Source: Stercorarius parasiticus
Taxonomy: Eukaryota; Chordata; Aves; Charadriiformes; Stercorariidae
Direction of reading: 5' to 3'
Assembly (NCBI GenBank): GCA_013396915.1
Contig: VWZL01000877.1
Span: forward strand, 939,296-1,003,295
DNA length: 64,000 nt
Shown: positions 1 to 13,700 of the stretch, in pieces
Position numbering within the stretch: the first letter of the stretch is position 1
Layout of the letters: every line of letters begins with the position of its first letter
Translations under genes and position numbers: made by a program
The notes under the pieces: generated by a model
The model's database searches: none
The model's input: only the letters and a program-made list of their open reading frames with translations
What the model was told of the DNA's origin: nothing

Positions 1-3000
1 GGCAGTGGGGAGGCATCCCCAGATGCCCTATGGACAGACACTGGCCATGGCTGACCCATCTCATGGGAGCTGCTGGCCCATGCAGTGCCATGCCAGTGAG
101 CTCGGGGCCTCTTGAACCTTTATTTAGTATCTACTTCTCTGCAGATTCCTCTGAGCACTGAGGAAGCAGTCTACCCCAACGTCCTTGGTGTGGGGACATG
201 GTATAGTTTCAAGTCATATCTATCAGTTAACTGATTTAATGACCATTAGAATTTACAGAGCAGATGTGAGGAGGAAAGGAGACCATCAGTCAGACCCCAG
301 GTCAGCTCCTGTTATAAATTACCTTCACATAGTGCAGTCTTTAGCTTTCACACAAGTGCAGGTTCTCGCTGAAATCTGTCATTGCTGGACTGAGTAAAAC
401 GACAAGCTCCAGCTAATTCTCTACGGTGGTGGTTGGATAGTCACTTGCTGTTGAAATGGGCCAATATATAGCAGTTGCTATCTCGGTATGTCTCTGAACG
501 TCACACAAGTAATCTTCATATTGGGGCTCCTAAATTTCCATTTTGATGTGTGCAAGCAGTCCTCCATTTTATAACATGATTTTTTCTGGATTTCATATGC
601 CACAAGCACTTGCAAAAAATAAAAAAAAAAAAAGAAGATTGTCTATATGCAACCAATATGACCACAGAATTCATAATCACTTCAGAAAAAAGGTGACCAG
701 TGGATTTTCAAAAATATTGCTTACAACCTGATAAGGACCGAGAACTTTCTCAGCTTACTTATTTTATCTTCCATTTCAACATATAAGCATCACTTTGCGG
801 ATATAAATTTATCAGTCTAGAGTCATGCCTGTCACATTGCCAGTACTCTTGCGGTCACTGCGGCGGAGCTCACTCTGCCATGGATCTGGTTCACAAGCTA
901 CTGGAGTCCCAACTTCTCCATGCAGGACCCCTGTGAGCCCCTCTGACTGGGGCCGTGTAATAGGTGTCAAGGCTGTTCAAGCCACTGAGAAAATGCAGCA
1001 CAAGTCGTGGCGCCCAGCTGGAAGCAAACGGAATGCCAGCCTCTCTGCAAAGCCCTTGCACGTACTTTATCTCTGGCACTGAAGTTGTTAAAGCAGTGAG
1101 TAGACAATAAGCATTTCAGGCCAATTCCTCACACAAAAGGAACAGAGTGCTAAAGTCATCAATATATGCAGTATAAATCAACTGAATAGGCAGCTGGAAA
1201 ATGACAGCTACCTATATTATGAGACTTAAAAAGGGAAGATAAAATATAGGTGGATTTTTATCTTTTGGGCTTATAAGGCCGTGTTTGATGGACCATAAGG
1301 TCTTGCTAGACTTAATGGGCCAAATTCCTCCCTGGGGTAACTGTTAAGTTAGATTGTCTCCCATCAGGATGTTTGGAACCAAGAGAATTTTGTATGCTAC
1401 AGCAGTAGTTTGAGGTGCTCCACTTTTAAAAGCTGCCATGCCTCAGATGGTACGTTAATTCCAAGGCCAGGAAACATATATTCAAAATTGCAGAAAGAAG
1501 CTGAAAGAACAAAGTAGTACAGAAAAAAGCAGAGAACCGGTACTCTGAGCCAGCAGAAACTGAACGGCAACAAAAGAGGTCCATTTTTTTTTTCCAGCAA
1601 ACTGCATCTTCCAATTATACTAATTCTTTTATCTTTACCTTGCCTGTCTGACATCCACTCCCCCAAGTCAAATCCCGCCAGCACATCCGGAACAGCGCTC
1701 AGGAAGGGACTCTGCTTTGCTCAGGGGGAAGTGTCTTTAAACATCATTCTGTCTCTCTTTAAGTTACACAGATTTTTCTTGTTTTCTGATCACCTCCAGC
1801 TCCGAGTTCAGTCTGATAGACTGACAGCTATTCTTGAAGCTGGCTATTACTCACCAGTTGTACTCAAGGACCCAAAATGAAAAGAAACAGATCTCTCTTT
1901 CAACCTCGGAGAGAGTAATTTTCAAACCAAGGTACCCTAAAAGCATTCCAGTGAAGGTGAGGACATTCCTATACGGTGATTTAAGCCTCTACTAACAGTA
2001 GGCTTTCTTGGACTTGCAATACAGGTTAGGAAACATTGCTCTAAAAGGTTTGCTGCCTTAAATTTACTTTTCTTTTGCTGACTCACAGCAATCGACCAAG
2101 AATACATAGTTACAAAAAACCATTAAATAAAACATGCTATGTTCAAGATGACAGATTTGGAATAAGTCTTTGTTACTGACCTTGCTGGGAGGACAGAAAG
2201 AGATTTTGATTGTGGAACAGAAGATTTTGCAAATGAAGGTTAAAATACAGTGATTTGGAGTTTTCTTAGGTTCACATTTCCTTCAGTTTCACCTGTCTTT
2301 TTTACCTTTTCTGCTTCAGTTTGTGGGTCCAACTAGGTCAGCAGCCTGGTCCTAGCAGCGCGCACAAGCAGATGCCAAGAGAAGGAATAAATACTTTGTA
2401 CCTACATGTCACCCATCAGTGTACTGCTGATGGGTAAAGAATCGCTTTCCTTTGTTTCAAACATGGGTCTCCAACAAGTGCCTTTTGTTGGTTGACAGTT
2501 CTTGTACTGGAAAAGACAGTGAAGAAAAAACACCTGTCCATCTTTGCCATGTCATCCATGTCAGGATGTTGTGGATTTCTTGTATCTGTTTTCCGAGGCT
2601 GCTCAGTCATTCCTTGCCTTTGATTATACATTTTGTGGTACAAGAACAATTTAGCTGCTTTTTTCGTGGATCTAACTTGTTCCCAAGATCTTGCTGAGAG
2701 CTCATCATTTTACATATAATACTGGGTGGCTCCCCAGATCCCCCACGTGCATTGCTCTATATTTATCTAAACAGAATTTCATCTCCATTTTGTTGTCGTG
2801 TGCATTGGGAAGTGGTACAGCCCAGTAGAAACAGATTTTAAAGTGACTCAATTTTAGAGTGAACCAGTTGATGTTGAGAATCCAACATCTACAGTGTATA
2901 CATTTCAGGTGCGGGTTGTGTGTGTGTGAGGTTACTTGGGACTTGCCTGGGTGCACAGAGTGAAGAGTAATTAATTAGTAGTCAGAGTATATCTTTGAGC

Positions 3001-4042
3001 TTAGTTTCTGCTAAACTGTAATCTAGATTGTGCGCTCAAAGACTTGTTGACAATGCAAAATAAAGTTCAGTAATTGAGATGCATAAAATTAGCTTCAAAA
3101 GCACATTCCCAATAAAAACTAAAATGCTAATGTGGACACTCCCCCAATACCTTCTCTCCCTATTACACTGAATAACTGCTTAGCATCAGCAAACTTTATA
3201 TTTCACTGCTCACTATATTTTCAACATTACTTGTAAATACATTGAATTTGAGAATGTACTCCCAAATTCATCTTGAAATAACACATAGCTCCTCCTGCAA
3301 AGCAGGCTCTTTTGATGGGTGAGTCAGCTTTATCTCCTGACCCTCTTGGAATTAAAATTGTTTGGGCCATGAGTCATATTTGAAAGTGACAGTTTCAGCC
3401 GTTACTCTGTCAATTTCACATTAAGTCTGTTGGGCTAGTCTTTTTGTTCTCTCACAGCATGTCAACCCACGTCACTAATGACAAATTGTCTGAGTACCTT
3501 AAGCCTGTCCTACCTTAAAGATTTCATAACTAGCAGCTATTTTTACATGTGTCATACACAAGATCTAGAAATAGATGTAGAAATAGAGTAGATGTTTCTC
3601 AATATCTTACTCTGGATAGCAACCTAGTTGGTGGTTCTATGTATCTGACCAGATTTGACTAAAGCCCCTTTTATCCCTCTCATGCGTGTTGCTTTTCAGC
3701 TGGATGTGTTATTTTCTGTGGCTTACTGTTTGGTGGAATAGACAACTGAGGCAGCACAGCAGAGAAGAGGACGGGATAGTGTGAGTGAATAACAGCTCCA
3801 CAAGAGGAATTCAGGACATCTTGTTAATATAGAACAGCTTATCGACTAATGGCTTGAGTTGCATTCATGTTTGCTACCATACCTGAAAGTGCTGATACAC
3901 ATTCAATATTCTGAAAATTATTGGTATGGCACACTGTCACATGCTGACCCATTTCAATCACTCAAAACATATCTTCAAGACGTACTTTCTACCTTGCTTG
4001 GAAGATGATGCAGGGCTTAGTATGGCAACGTCTTAGAAATAT
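1..4042. other. Noncoding DNA, no gene recognised
   Basis: This stretch is AT-rich unique sequence. Its open frames are all shorter than about 100 codons, overlap on both strands (for example 825-1082 plus and 891-1079 minus) and show no domain or signal I recognise. Possible ancient repeat material lies at 1315-1345. A short TG-rich run is present near 2917-2930. No convincing promoter, exon chain or RNA gene is visible. Confidence 0.5.
1315..1345. repeat. Possible remnant of an ancient reptile/bird inverted-repeat element
   Basis: The string GGGCCAAATTCCTCCCTGGG followed by GTAACT matches, from memory, the terminal part of a palindromic interspersed repeat common in bird, turtle and crocodile introns. 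Only about 30 bp match and the expected inverted partner is not seen. It could be chance. Confidence 0.25.
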
Positions 4043-5010
4043 TTAACCTTGGAGGTTGGAAAGTCCCTGGGAGGTCTCTAGTCCAGCCCCCTGCTCAAAG
4101 CAGATCAGTTGTGAGATCAAACGAGGTTGCTCAGACTTGGTGGATCCTGAAAACCTCCAAAGATGGAGACTGCACAGCCTCCCTGGGCAACCTATTCTAT
4201 TGCTTGACTGTGCTCATTAAAAAAAAGTTTTTCCTTAAATCTCTCTTATTTTATGTCCAATTGTCTCTTATACTCCCATGATGCCCCACCAATCTGTTAT
4301 CTTTATAACCTCCCCACAGGTACTGGGGGGATGCTGCTAGGTGCCCCTAAAGCCATCCTGACTCCAGGCTGAACAAGACCTGATCACTTAGCCTCTCCTC
4401 AGAGGGAAAGTACTCCAGTCCCTCACCACCTCAGTCCCTCACCACCTCAGTGGCTCTCCATTTAATTCGCTTCACTTACTAACAACCTTCATTTCATGGG
4501 GGGGCCCAAAATTGTTTGCAGTGTTCCTGGTACGATCTAACCAAGTGCCAAGTAAATTACCACTTTCAGCAAAATCCTTGCTATGCTCTGTTTAGCGCAG
4601 CCCAGGGTGCTGCTAGCCTGACTTGCTGTCAGGGCACACTGCTGGCTCTTGTTTAGCCCACTGTCCACCAGCACCTCCAGATCCTGTTCAGCAGAGCTGC
4701 TCCCCAGCTGATCGATCCCCAGGCCATACTGTTGCAGGGAGTTGGTCTATCCAAGGTAAAGGACCTTGCATTTGTCCTTGTTGAATTTCATGATGCCCCT
4801 GTTGGTCCATTCCTCCAGCCTGTCTAGGTCCTTCTGAAAGCCATCTCTGCCCTCGAACACATTGACTGCACCCCGTTTAGTGTCATCAGAAAACTTCGTG
4901 AGGGTGTTAAGGATTCACTCCATCCCCTCCTCCAGGTCATTGATAAAGATATGGAACGGGAGATGTCACAGTATAGGCCACTGAGGTACTCATAACCAGC
5001 CCGCAGCTAC
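4043..5010 (-). mobile_element. CR1 non-LTR retrotransposon, old, 5'-truncated
   Basis: On the plus strand the sequence reads as the reverse complement of a CR1 3' portion. It begins with a GGTTGGAAAGTCCCTGGGAG-type tail, then the segment ending in CCTCCCTGGGCAACC, then the stretch matching the RT/ORF2 end, and further right CTCCAGCCTGTCTAGGTCCT and TCATTGATAAAGATATGGAA. The element therefore runs on the minus strand with its 3' end near 4043. The terminal ATTCTATG octamers are gone, frames are broken and there are many substitutions, so it is an old fossil. The reverse transcriptase coding part cannot be read through. About 970 bp remain of a roughly 4.5-kb family. The left edge is approximate, because similarity fades in AT-rich sequence. 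Confidence 0.85.
4419..4450. repeat. 16-bp tandem duplication inside the old CR1
   Basis: TCCCTCACCACCTCAG occurs twice head to tail with no mismatch. It lies inside the decayed CR1, and the perfect identity suggests a slippage event much younger than the element. Confidence 0.9.
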
Positions 5011-7553
5011 AGTACCAACCAAGTAGCACTGTGTACTCTAGTACTGTGTATACTAGCCCAGTAGTGTGCCATAACAAAAAACAAAGCATTTTTTTTCCAT
5101 ATCCAAATAGATATATTTGTAATCTTAACAGAATTTGTGCAAAAAAAAAAAAAAAAAGTTTTTGGTATCTGAATTTATGGCTGTAATAAATAAGATGAGG
5201 TGCTAGAATGATTTTTGCTTAACAGAAAAGGTCGTTCGAAAATGCTATCATAAAGCTCACTCAGGAGAGCAATAAATTAACAATATTTATTTGTCCTTAT
5301 GCCTTTGTTTGAAGTCTTATGATGTGAACTGTTAAATGGAAAACGTGGTAAGAAGGTGATAAATGTAGAAAGGCATCAACATCAGTATTAATGGAGCAGC
5401 AATAATGCAGAAAATCAAGTTATTATTTTGAAAAACATTTAACATTTGGGAAGGAAAAACAGGGAGAATGAAAGAGGATGGCCATTTCAGGCTGCTGATT
5501 TCCAGGAAATGTTAACACTGTAATTATGTATAATTTTACACAATTACTTGTGCATGCATGCATGTTTTTTTGTTACACAGAACAAAGAGTCAGAGATGAA
5601 CCAATCTGGAAAAGAAAACGAGTTGAAAGGCGCATGTTCAACATGGATCTTCAGACATTCAAGAACAGTTATTTCTTCTTTGTCTTTCATTGCATGTTCC
5701 AGCCTTGGGCTAAGGGCAGGAAAATATAAATACTGGTTGAAAGCTTGGGATGTCCCTGACCTTTTAGTTTGACAAGCAAAAGTAAGAAACAACAGAAGTC
5801 TACAGAGGGAAAGATGTTACAGTAGTTCATGCTCAGCTATAATTTTAAATGTGGAGCGATGAGGTATTAAAGCAGGTTTCTAATGGGCTTTGACAGATCC
5901 CCCTTGACAAATTTTGCTGCAGTGTATACCTCCCCAGTTGTCTATGTCACCTTTCTGATGAAGGATACCCCTCGAGGGCAGAGTCTGGAAGAAAAGAACT
6001 GCTGCCAACACCTCAGATGCTCCCAAAAGCTCACATCTTCGCCAAAATAAACAGTTAAGTCAATAGGTTTAACCTGGAATGCCAGACTGCAAACTGGAGA
6101 AGGGCACAGTGTAGTTCAAGAAAGTATTGGCTTTGGTGGATGTGACCATCAGATTAAGATGGTCCTGCCTGTGCTGTTGCAGCTGATGCTCTAAAATTGT
6201 CCAGGTTAAAAAAAAAAAAAATAAAAAACCAAATAAAACCTTAACTGCCTTGCAAGGTACAGCTGCTTCAAACTCTGAGCCAACTCTCTAGTAATTTTTA
6301 TCATATACAAGATGAATAGAAGTAATGGACACACACATTGGCATTTTCTTCTGCTATCGGTGTGTACGTACATCACATTTATTAGGATGCAGCTGATAAA
6401 CAAAAAACACTGCAGTACGTTACTGGCTACGAATTTAATTATCAAAGTAGGCTGATTTGAGCTGCTGTCTTTGCATGAGAAGTCAATAGAGTTATAGGGA
6501 GAACTTTCTCATGCTACAAAGCATTTCAGAAATAAGCCTCATTTTGTATCTGTATCTGAGAAAAATAATTCCTGTTCATCATTAAAGAGATGTTACAGAA
6601 TTTTATTTTATTTTTGCTCATGAAACATTTAATATAGTTTTAGCATTCTTCTATAACAGAAAAATGAGGTATATTTAAAATATTGAAATGTTTTGTTCCA
6701 AAGCCATGAAAATACAAAATATTGCCTTTGCTGCAACTCATTTCTGTGTTGTGATTTGATTTTTTTCTATATACAACACTGTCAGAATTGGCCTAACTTC
6801 AAGAAATGTTTGGTTTTGATGAACAGCTTCTTAAGAACTGCTCAAAGCACCTATTTCTGGAGCAGCGTTAACATACAGACAGATACAATCCATAGCTAGA
6901 AACTTGCAAATATATACACTGACACAAAGTACAGGATAGGGAGTGAAGTAACTTGGGAACTCTTCTTTACTTACAATGAAATTCATGTAAATCAGACTTC
7001 AGACAGACCAAGACTGTACTCCTGATGGGTAATTTGAAGCAAGCTGTTAGAGAAAACTTAGTGAAATGCTCTTTCTCAACTGTCATAGTGTTAATAATAC
7101 AAGTACGATGGCATACATGATCCTGATTTTTTTATTAATGCATTACGACTACCTTGCATGGAAGATACGATATGAAACTTACTCAGAATATTTGGTTTCC
7201 TAAGCATCTCAAGTGGTTTTGCAGTTTCAGTAGTTCTGTACTAATGATGGAAATGAATCCCATTAGATGGGAATGATTAAGATTCGAGATGTGTTTTCTC
7301 CTGAACACATTATAACAGGGTTTTTTTGGTAAGGCTTCAGATAGAGCACTATATCCAGTGTGTGCACCACAATTACGAACGATAGAGACACAGTAAAGAC
7401 AGTTCATAAGACAACAGAAGTATTGGCCAGAAGACTAAGAAACATGATGTATTTGGAAAAGATTTGGCATTGGTTTGTCTGTGGAAGAGAAAACAGAGGG
7501 AGAAGGTTGCATGACCAAAGAGAAAGTTAGTAACTGTCCTCTGAGTCCACTGC
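5011..7553. other. Noncoding DNA, no gene recognised
   Basis: This is AT-rich sequence with A-rich runs, the longest being 17 A at 5141-5157 and a shorter one at 6208-6221. Around 5570-5580 a T-rich tract ending in ACAG resembles a splice acceptor, and two frames stay open for about 60-75 codons after it. Neither translation is recognisable and the antisense frame is open too, so I do not call an exon. The (TGCA)n run at 5549-5562 is a short palindromic repeat. Confidence 0.5.
5141..5157. repeat. Poly(A) run of 17
   Basis: Seventeen consecutive A residues. No retroposed body is recognised directly upstream, so this is best called a simple homopolymer. It follows the old CR1 by about 130 bp but is not at the CR1 3' end, which lies on the other side. 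Confidence 0.9.
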
Positions 7554-7765
7554 GGGTAGGATAAGATGCAATAAGCTTAACTTGCAGCAGTTTAATTGCA
7601 GTCATGTAATTGAAGAGATTTAGTTTAGACATTAGGAAATACGTTATATCTTTAGAGCAGGACAGATGGACGTCTGTCTGCAGTAGTTTAGTCCATGAAA
7701 TGAAGAGCTGGAGATGAAGATTTTCTCAGGTCCCTTCTGGAATGTGTTCTATGGTTTATGAGTCT
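7554..7765 (+). mobile_element. Very old CR1 3' fragment
   Basis: Landmarks run in CR1 sense order. GGATAAGATGCAATAAGC corresponds to the 'GGACAAGAGGCAATGGGC' region of ORF2. TTTAGACATTAGGAAATACG corresponds to 'TTAGATTAGACATTAGGAAG'. CTCAGGTCCCTTCTGG and then TTCTATGGTTTATGAG correspond to the 3' tail and its degenerate octamers. The internal part between the last two landmarks is shortened. It is the only CR1 in this window on the plus strand, and it is far more diverged than the others. The identification rests on remembered consensus landmarks, so the edges are approximate. Confidence 0.6.
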
Positions 7766-10700
7766 GGCTACAAAATATTCTGGAGCTGAAGAAACACTGG
7801 AATAGCAGATGAACATCCCTCACCCCCTAAACCATCTGCAAAGTAATTCCCTCCCCAAACCTTGCTGAGTATACATGCACATTTTAAAACATTGCTGTGT
7901 TGACACTTTCTTCTGTGTTTGATTTGATTTTTACAGATTGCTGTGATCAAATTCTATTAACCACAAATGCTGAGAAAACACTTTAAAGCTGTTACGCACA
8001 AATACACCTTGAAAGTGAATAGAAAAATTCACAAGAAATGCTATTTACACTAGAAGACTGATTTGTATGACAAACTCATCCATTCAGAGAACAAAAAGCC
8101 AAGGGGCTGAGATTGCTACTTCTGATTAGAAGATGTAAACAAGCTTTATGAAGAGCTTCTGGGACCAAACATGGAAGGGAGCTACAATTTTCTCATGGAC
8201 TGTTTGCACACAGAAACAAACATGGTGGATTGATTTTTAAGGGCTAAATAAGTTAAATTTGTTCACTGTTTTGCCCTTTGGTTTGGTCAGCTATCCCTCA
8301 GTCTTAGTGTTCACCTTAACTCAAAAAAAATTGCTAATTAGAGAAAGGGTTTTGAGGGGGTAAACCTGGCAGAGGAGAGGTAGTTTTATTGTGGCCAGAT
8401 AAATGAGTCTGTGGGAAGGAGGGCAATGAGGAGATCTTTCTCAAAGTCCTGACTCCAAGCAAGTCCTCTTGCTTTCTGGTCACCTGTAATGAAACCTGAA
8501 AGCGATGACTTCAGTTACCATGCACCAAAGGACACCCTGGGAAACCTAGCACGAAAAAATGCAAACCAGGGTGTGCTGGACGTGATGAGGCCCATATCTA
8601 TTAAAAAAATCCAAAACCCTACAAAGAACAACAAAGCACCCTGCCTCCAGAAGGCAGCAATCCTGCTGCGGCTGTGGCTGCTGCCTGCAGTTTGGTGGAG
8701 TGGGTGTCTTTGCTCCCACCCTCCCCCATCTGCTCCCCCATCTGCCAGGCAGCTTCTCTTCCCTGCCCTTGCCCCGTGACTGATTGACAGGCATTTGGCA
8801 ACAGACATCAAAATGCAAGTGACTAATGAAAATTCACTGCTTTGCATTTTTCTCATTGCCTTTGACAACAGGGAGAGGAGAACATGCATTTATGAGTATG
8901 CGTTGCTATTTGTAGAACAGAAAGACTCCATTGGCCAGTGCTATGCCTCTGAGCAGGTGCTGATCACCATCCTACTTACAAAGATTTGTAATTCAGCTGC
9001 TATTCCAGGCAGCCCTTCATGAACCAGAACTAATTTGCAGTTGGGACAATGCTTGCACAATGCTTCGTGTGTTGAACTTGCTTTGTTTTTTACCATACCA
9101 AAGGTTTTAAACTTAATTGTGACTTATTCTAAGATAAATCAGAAGTGAATTGAGAATCAGACCTGAAAGAAGTAATGATCTGAAGGCTTGAACATGCAGT
9201 TAGGAAAGTTAGTCTATTCAGTAACTTAGAACAACCCAAAAAATAGTCCAGCATGCAAAAGACCATCACCTCCGGACCTCAGCAAAATGAATAAGCCATT
9301 TGACTGATGTCCCCTGAGGATGGGTACAAAAACTGGCCTCCTACCTCAGGTTCCTTGTTGCCATTGAAAAGAAATGCTTCCAGCAGACATGGGTTTTGGG
9401 CACCCCTTGCATTATAACCTATTTGCTAGGTTTCTCAAGCTCCAACCATTGCATTTTGGAGAACATTGATCACTGCCTTTGGTGAGCAGGAGGAAGAGCA
9501 CAGCTACCTGAGCCAGAGCAGAGTTCTGTGAAGTAGTAGCTTGAGGAGATTTCACACCCTACTTATCTTGTTCAAGGGGGTGGGTCACTTTGTGAGTCCC
9601 CCCTAAGAGGTTGTAATAGATGGGGGCAATTCTTATTTCAAGTCTCATGTGACTCATACATTTAATTTCAAAAAAGATCCTTTCCTTTGTGAAGTATTTT
9701 GAAGTTCTCTGCTTTCATAAAAAAATCACACTTTCAAAATCCTCATGGAGTGAAACTTATGTCCTAGACATTAGTCTAGTGCATCTGGAATGAAGGACAT
9801 GTACTTTCATCACGCGTGCAGTGGATTTTCATCTTTTTGACCACACATTTGCACCAGGGCTTTTCCTAGTTTTGTCTTGCCTGGTGCTGCCTGTGCTGTC
9901 CTTACTATCAATAGAAAATAATGTCATTATGGTGTTAAAAGAAAGAAAAAAAAAGGAAAAGACTTCTCAGGAAGAAACAAGATGTTTTGAAAGGATAGTG
10001 TGACCCCCACTCCCAAAGACACCCATGAATCTTGCTGATTGCTCTTAAAAACAGAATGTGTATGCATGAGCATAAGAGAGAAAGGTAGAGGGAAATAAAT
10101 ACCTTTCAGTGCCCAACTTGGGAGTTTTGGTTGGCCTCCAGAGTCTTCAATGGTAATGGATCTGTCAGTCAGAGACACTTTGCATTCAGCCCACATCGCA
10201 ACCTCAAAACTCGTTGAGGAGCCTTTCCCCACTGCTCTCACTCATTTCATGGCATCCAGTTGCCACATGTGATTCTGGGCAGGATGGAAACAGACTCTTA
10301 TCAAGAGTGGGCAGCCCTGAGCAGAAGCTGAATTTTTTGGTGTTCAGGAGACAATTTTAGAGCAAGACACAATCTCCACTTTACATACCTTTACAGCATA
10401 GATTTTTATGTACACAACAGCCCCAAAGGCAGTTCAAAATCTATATGGAGACCACAGTCAGCACAATCTCTGAATTATTATTCTGCCTGTTTTGCTTATT
10501 AAGATCAGACCATAGTGACTGAACTCATTATTATACAGCGCAGGCAAAACAGCTTATGTTGTGTCAAAGCAGTGAGCACTTTCCTCAATATAAAAAGAAA
10601 ATTAGTTTTGCAACACTGACCAAGACAAGTGATGAACCACTCTTCTGCAACATTTGCAATTTACAGAACCACAAGCTGGCACTGCTCCATGTAATGATCA

Positions 10701-13700
10701 TTTGCTATACACTATACATTAGGAAAAAAATTGCGAAAGCAGTAAGTCTTCACTTTCTCCATAGGTGATGTAAAAGGGAAAAATAAATAAGGTGAATTCT
10801 TGATGGTGCTTATATCATTCATGTTTCTGCAGAATGACACCGGTGATTATTGAGTTCTTTTAGTTAGCATTGCCTGTAAAGATACACAGCTAAGTTAAGG
10901 TTCAGCTCTAGTTTGAATCTTCTTCTGATAAAACAAAGCACCGTTTCTGCTTTTGGAGTGGCCATTAAAATATCTCCTCTGGACATGACTACTCTAGTTT
11001 TGGTTCCCTGTGCTGTTACCTGATGGGTGCCATGGAGGGCATAACAAAAGCAGACCACACATCATCATAACAAGCTGATACAAGATAGTGTTGGATGAAG
11101 GACCTTTTCAAACCTGATGCCTCCCGAGACACCCACTAATAGCTGAGACAGCAGAGATTTAATCTGACGTAAAGCAATTGGACAGAAACTGGCTTGTGTG
11201 TGTGTATCTGTATGTGCATGTGCAGTGCTATGAGATGTCACAAACTTCTATTTTATAACTCAGCCATAAACATTCGCTCCAGGCAAAACACAGCACACAG
11301 TGTTCCATCCAGGGAGCAATTTTTGTTTAAACAAATTAAAAAATATCAATTTGCTCTTTCTTAAATTTATGAGTGCCAATATTTCCTGTTCCCCTCTTCT
11401 AGCATCCACCCACACCTCTCTGCACGTGACTCAGTAGGGATTTGATTTATTGGAATTAATTTGGCAAATGATTAGTTCGTAACATGGAGTAATGGCTTTG
11501 CAATTCTTTTTGGGGAAGTGGTAGAAGTATAGTTGTTAGAATAGAGAAATACCTAATGTGAGGGCAGAGTGCCTGCCTGTGACAGTGCAGGGTTTCCTAA
11601 GACTGTGTGATCTCCCCTTTGCTTGTCCCTGTAGAGAGAAACATCTTAATTACTGCTGGGGAAATTCTCCCCTGGTCCTGGAAATGTCATGGTAGCAAAT
11701 TGATCCTGACAGCATGGGATTTCCAACTCACCGCATTTACAAACTTGTCTGGATTTGCTATGCCAGTGTATTTGGATTTGTTAACTCCAGAGGAGCAGAA
11801 TTACCTTGGGCAGCTTACATTTTTCCTGCCTTTTCTTCAAATATTGGGTACAAAACATGCTGCCTTCCAGCAAGAAAAGGGGGAAGCTCTTATTGCAAAA
11901 CTGGAAACCAGTGACAACAGGAGCTCACAAAACAAAGAAAAGACAGGCTTGGAAACCCCCTAATACTCATCCCTTGGTCCTTGCTGGTAGTTGGGATGAG
12001 GCTGCTGCAGTGGAAAGCAGAAAGTCACCTCTGTCTTTCCAAACTCCCCAGTCCTGCCTTCCAAAATGGGACACTGAGGCTTCACTGGAGTTGATGGTCC
12101 AGCTCACTAACACTTTCCCTCCTGTGGGAAGTAAGCAACACTGTTAAGGACATGCAGATGAGCAGTTAGCACAGTGCTGATGAGTGACTGAGAGTTCTGA
12201 TTTGTTTTGGACCAGCCTGGCATGGGATAGGGTAGGAACTCACAAGTTAAAAAGGGTAAAATTTTCCCTCCTCAAAAGGCAGGAAAGGGGAGCAAGGCTC
12301 ACTGACAGCATACTCCTCTCTCCCGGAGGGCCACTGGGGCACATCTCCCTTTCAGTTCAGAGCTCTGTGGTTCACTGGGGATTGTGGCTGCGCCCTGGGG
12401 TGTTGTGTTTGTGGGACCTTCTGAATACTTCGGTATGAATTTTCACCTTGGGAAGGATGCTGTTTCATGCAGATTTCTGAATGTACAGTTCTGTAAAGTT
12501 GTAATATTTGAAGCCCTTTAAATCTCAATCACAGAGACACTAAAACTTTCTCCTACTTTTATCTCCCCTTTTCCAGATTAAAATATCTCCACAGCATGTA
12601 GGGTAAAATATGATTTGTGAGTCTCAGATACTTATTAAAACCCAGGGTGCTCCTCACAGTTTGTGAAACTCCTCTGAAAGGTATCTTTTGTTAGGTGGCG
12701 AGACCTCCTTCCTGAAGAGGTCCTGGCTTCCTCAGCAACAAACCCAGCACAAGGAACACCTCTGTCTGCACGCACGCCTTCACACCCACACTTGCCAGAG
12801 TCCAGCATGTGAAAGGGGGCTTACTGTGCTGTCCTCTCTGTCTTATCCTTCTCTGCCTTGCATTGCATGGGAAAGGGAGCGTGAGGACCTGTGTTGCTCA
12901 AGGCCTTCACGAACACAACAATGCTAAAATAAACCTTAAATTGCTGTGAAGCCTGTAAACGCTGATACAGATGATGGACAGGAAACTTCAGTGAAGTTGC
13001 CTTTGTTTGTTATAGTCTTTGAATTTTTGCTGATCATAATCGGTTTCGTAGTCTGACTGCAACTAGAAAGGGATTATTTCTTTTGCTCTGGAATTTAAGG
13101 ATGAGCATATTTGTTCAGAGGATAGACGAGACCAAATTAGAACATGCTACTGGGGCATAATAAATTCACAGTAATTGCAAGCTAGTGTTCCTTAATTCTT
13201 CAGACACCATCATCTGTAAATATTCTGATCCTTTCATAGTTAGCTCATTTGTGCTTTTGTCCTTATTGAATTAGCTGTTGTCTTTTCTTTCATGCTGTCT
13301 CCTGAGGGAACCCCCTTTTAAATCTTTTTGGTTTAATTCCATTAATTGGCATATTGTCTGGTCTTATGGTTCCCCTCCTGGGTCTTGAACTTATGTTCCC
13401 TCAGTTCTTAAACTCCTTAGCTATATTTCTGCAGCTTTGACTGACAACTTGCTTGATCAGAGGACAAAGCATGTGCTTTCTTATCTTTTACTTCCAGGCT
13501 AGTGTTTAACAATGTAGTCAGTTTATCAGTCAATTTGCTAAACCAGGGTGAGAATTCTCTATTCTGAAGTCATCACAAAAATCAATAATAATAAATTCAT
13601 TTATTCTAGGCTACATTAAATTATTATTAACTATAGTAATTAAAAATAAATAATTAAAAGTCCTCAAGCCTTTACTGATTTATGGATAGTTCTTGCTTTT

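Noticed and set aside
3015..3070. Possible L2/L3-type LINE end (AGATTGTGCGCTC)
   Set aside because: Only one short block matches. The other landmarks of the family 3' end are missing.
5563..5772. Splice-acceptor-like ACAG followed by two open frames
   Set aside because: Neither reading resembles a known protein, no matching donor or neighbouring exon is seen, and the antisense frame is also open.
8489..9022. Possible two-part gene from adjacent plus-strand frames
   Set aside because: The two frames are separated by stops with no splice sites. A 124-codon frame opposes them, and no homology is recognised.
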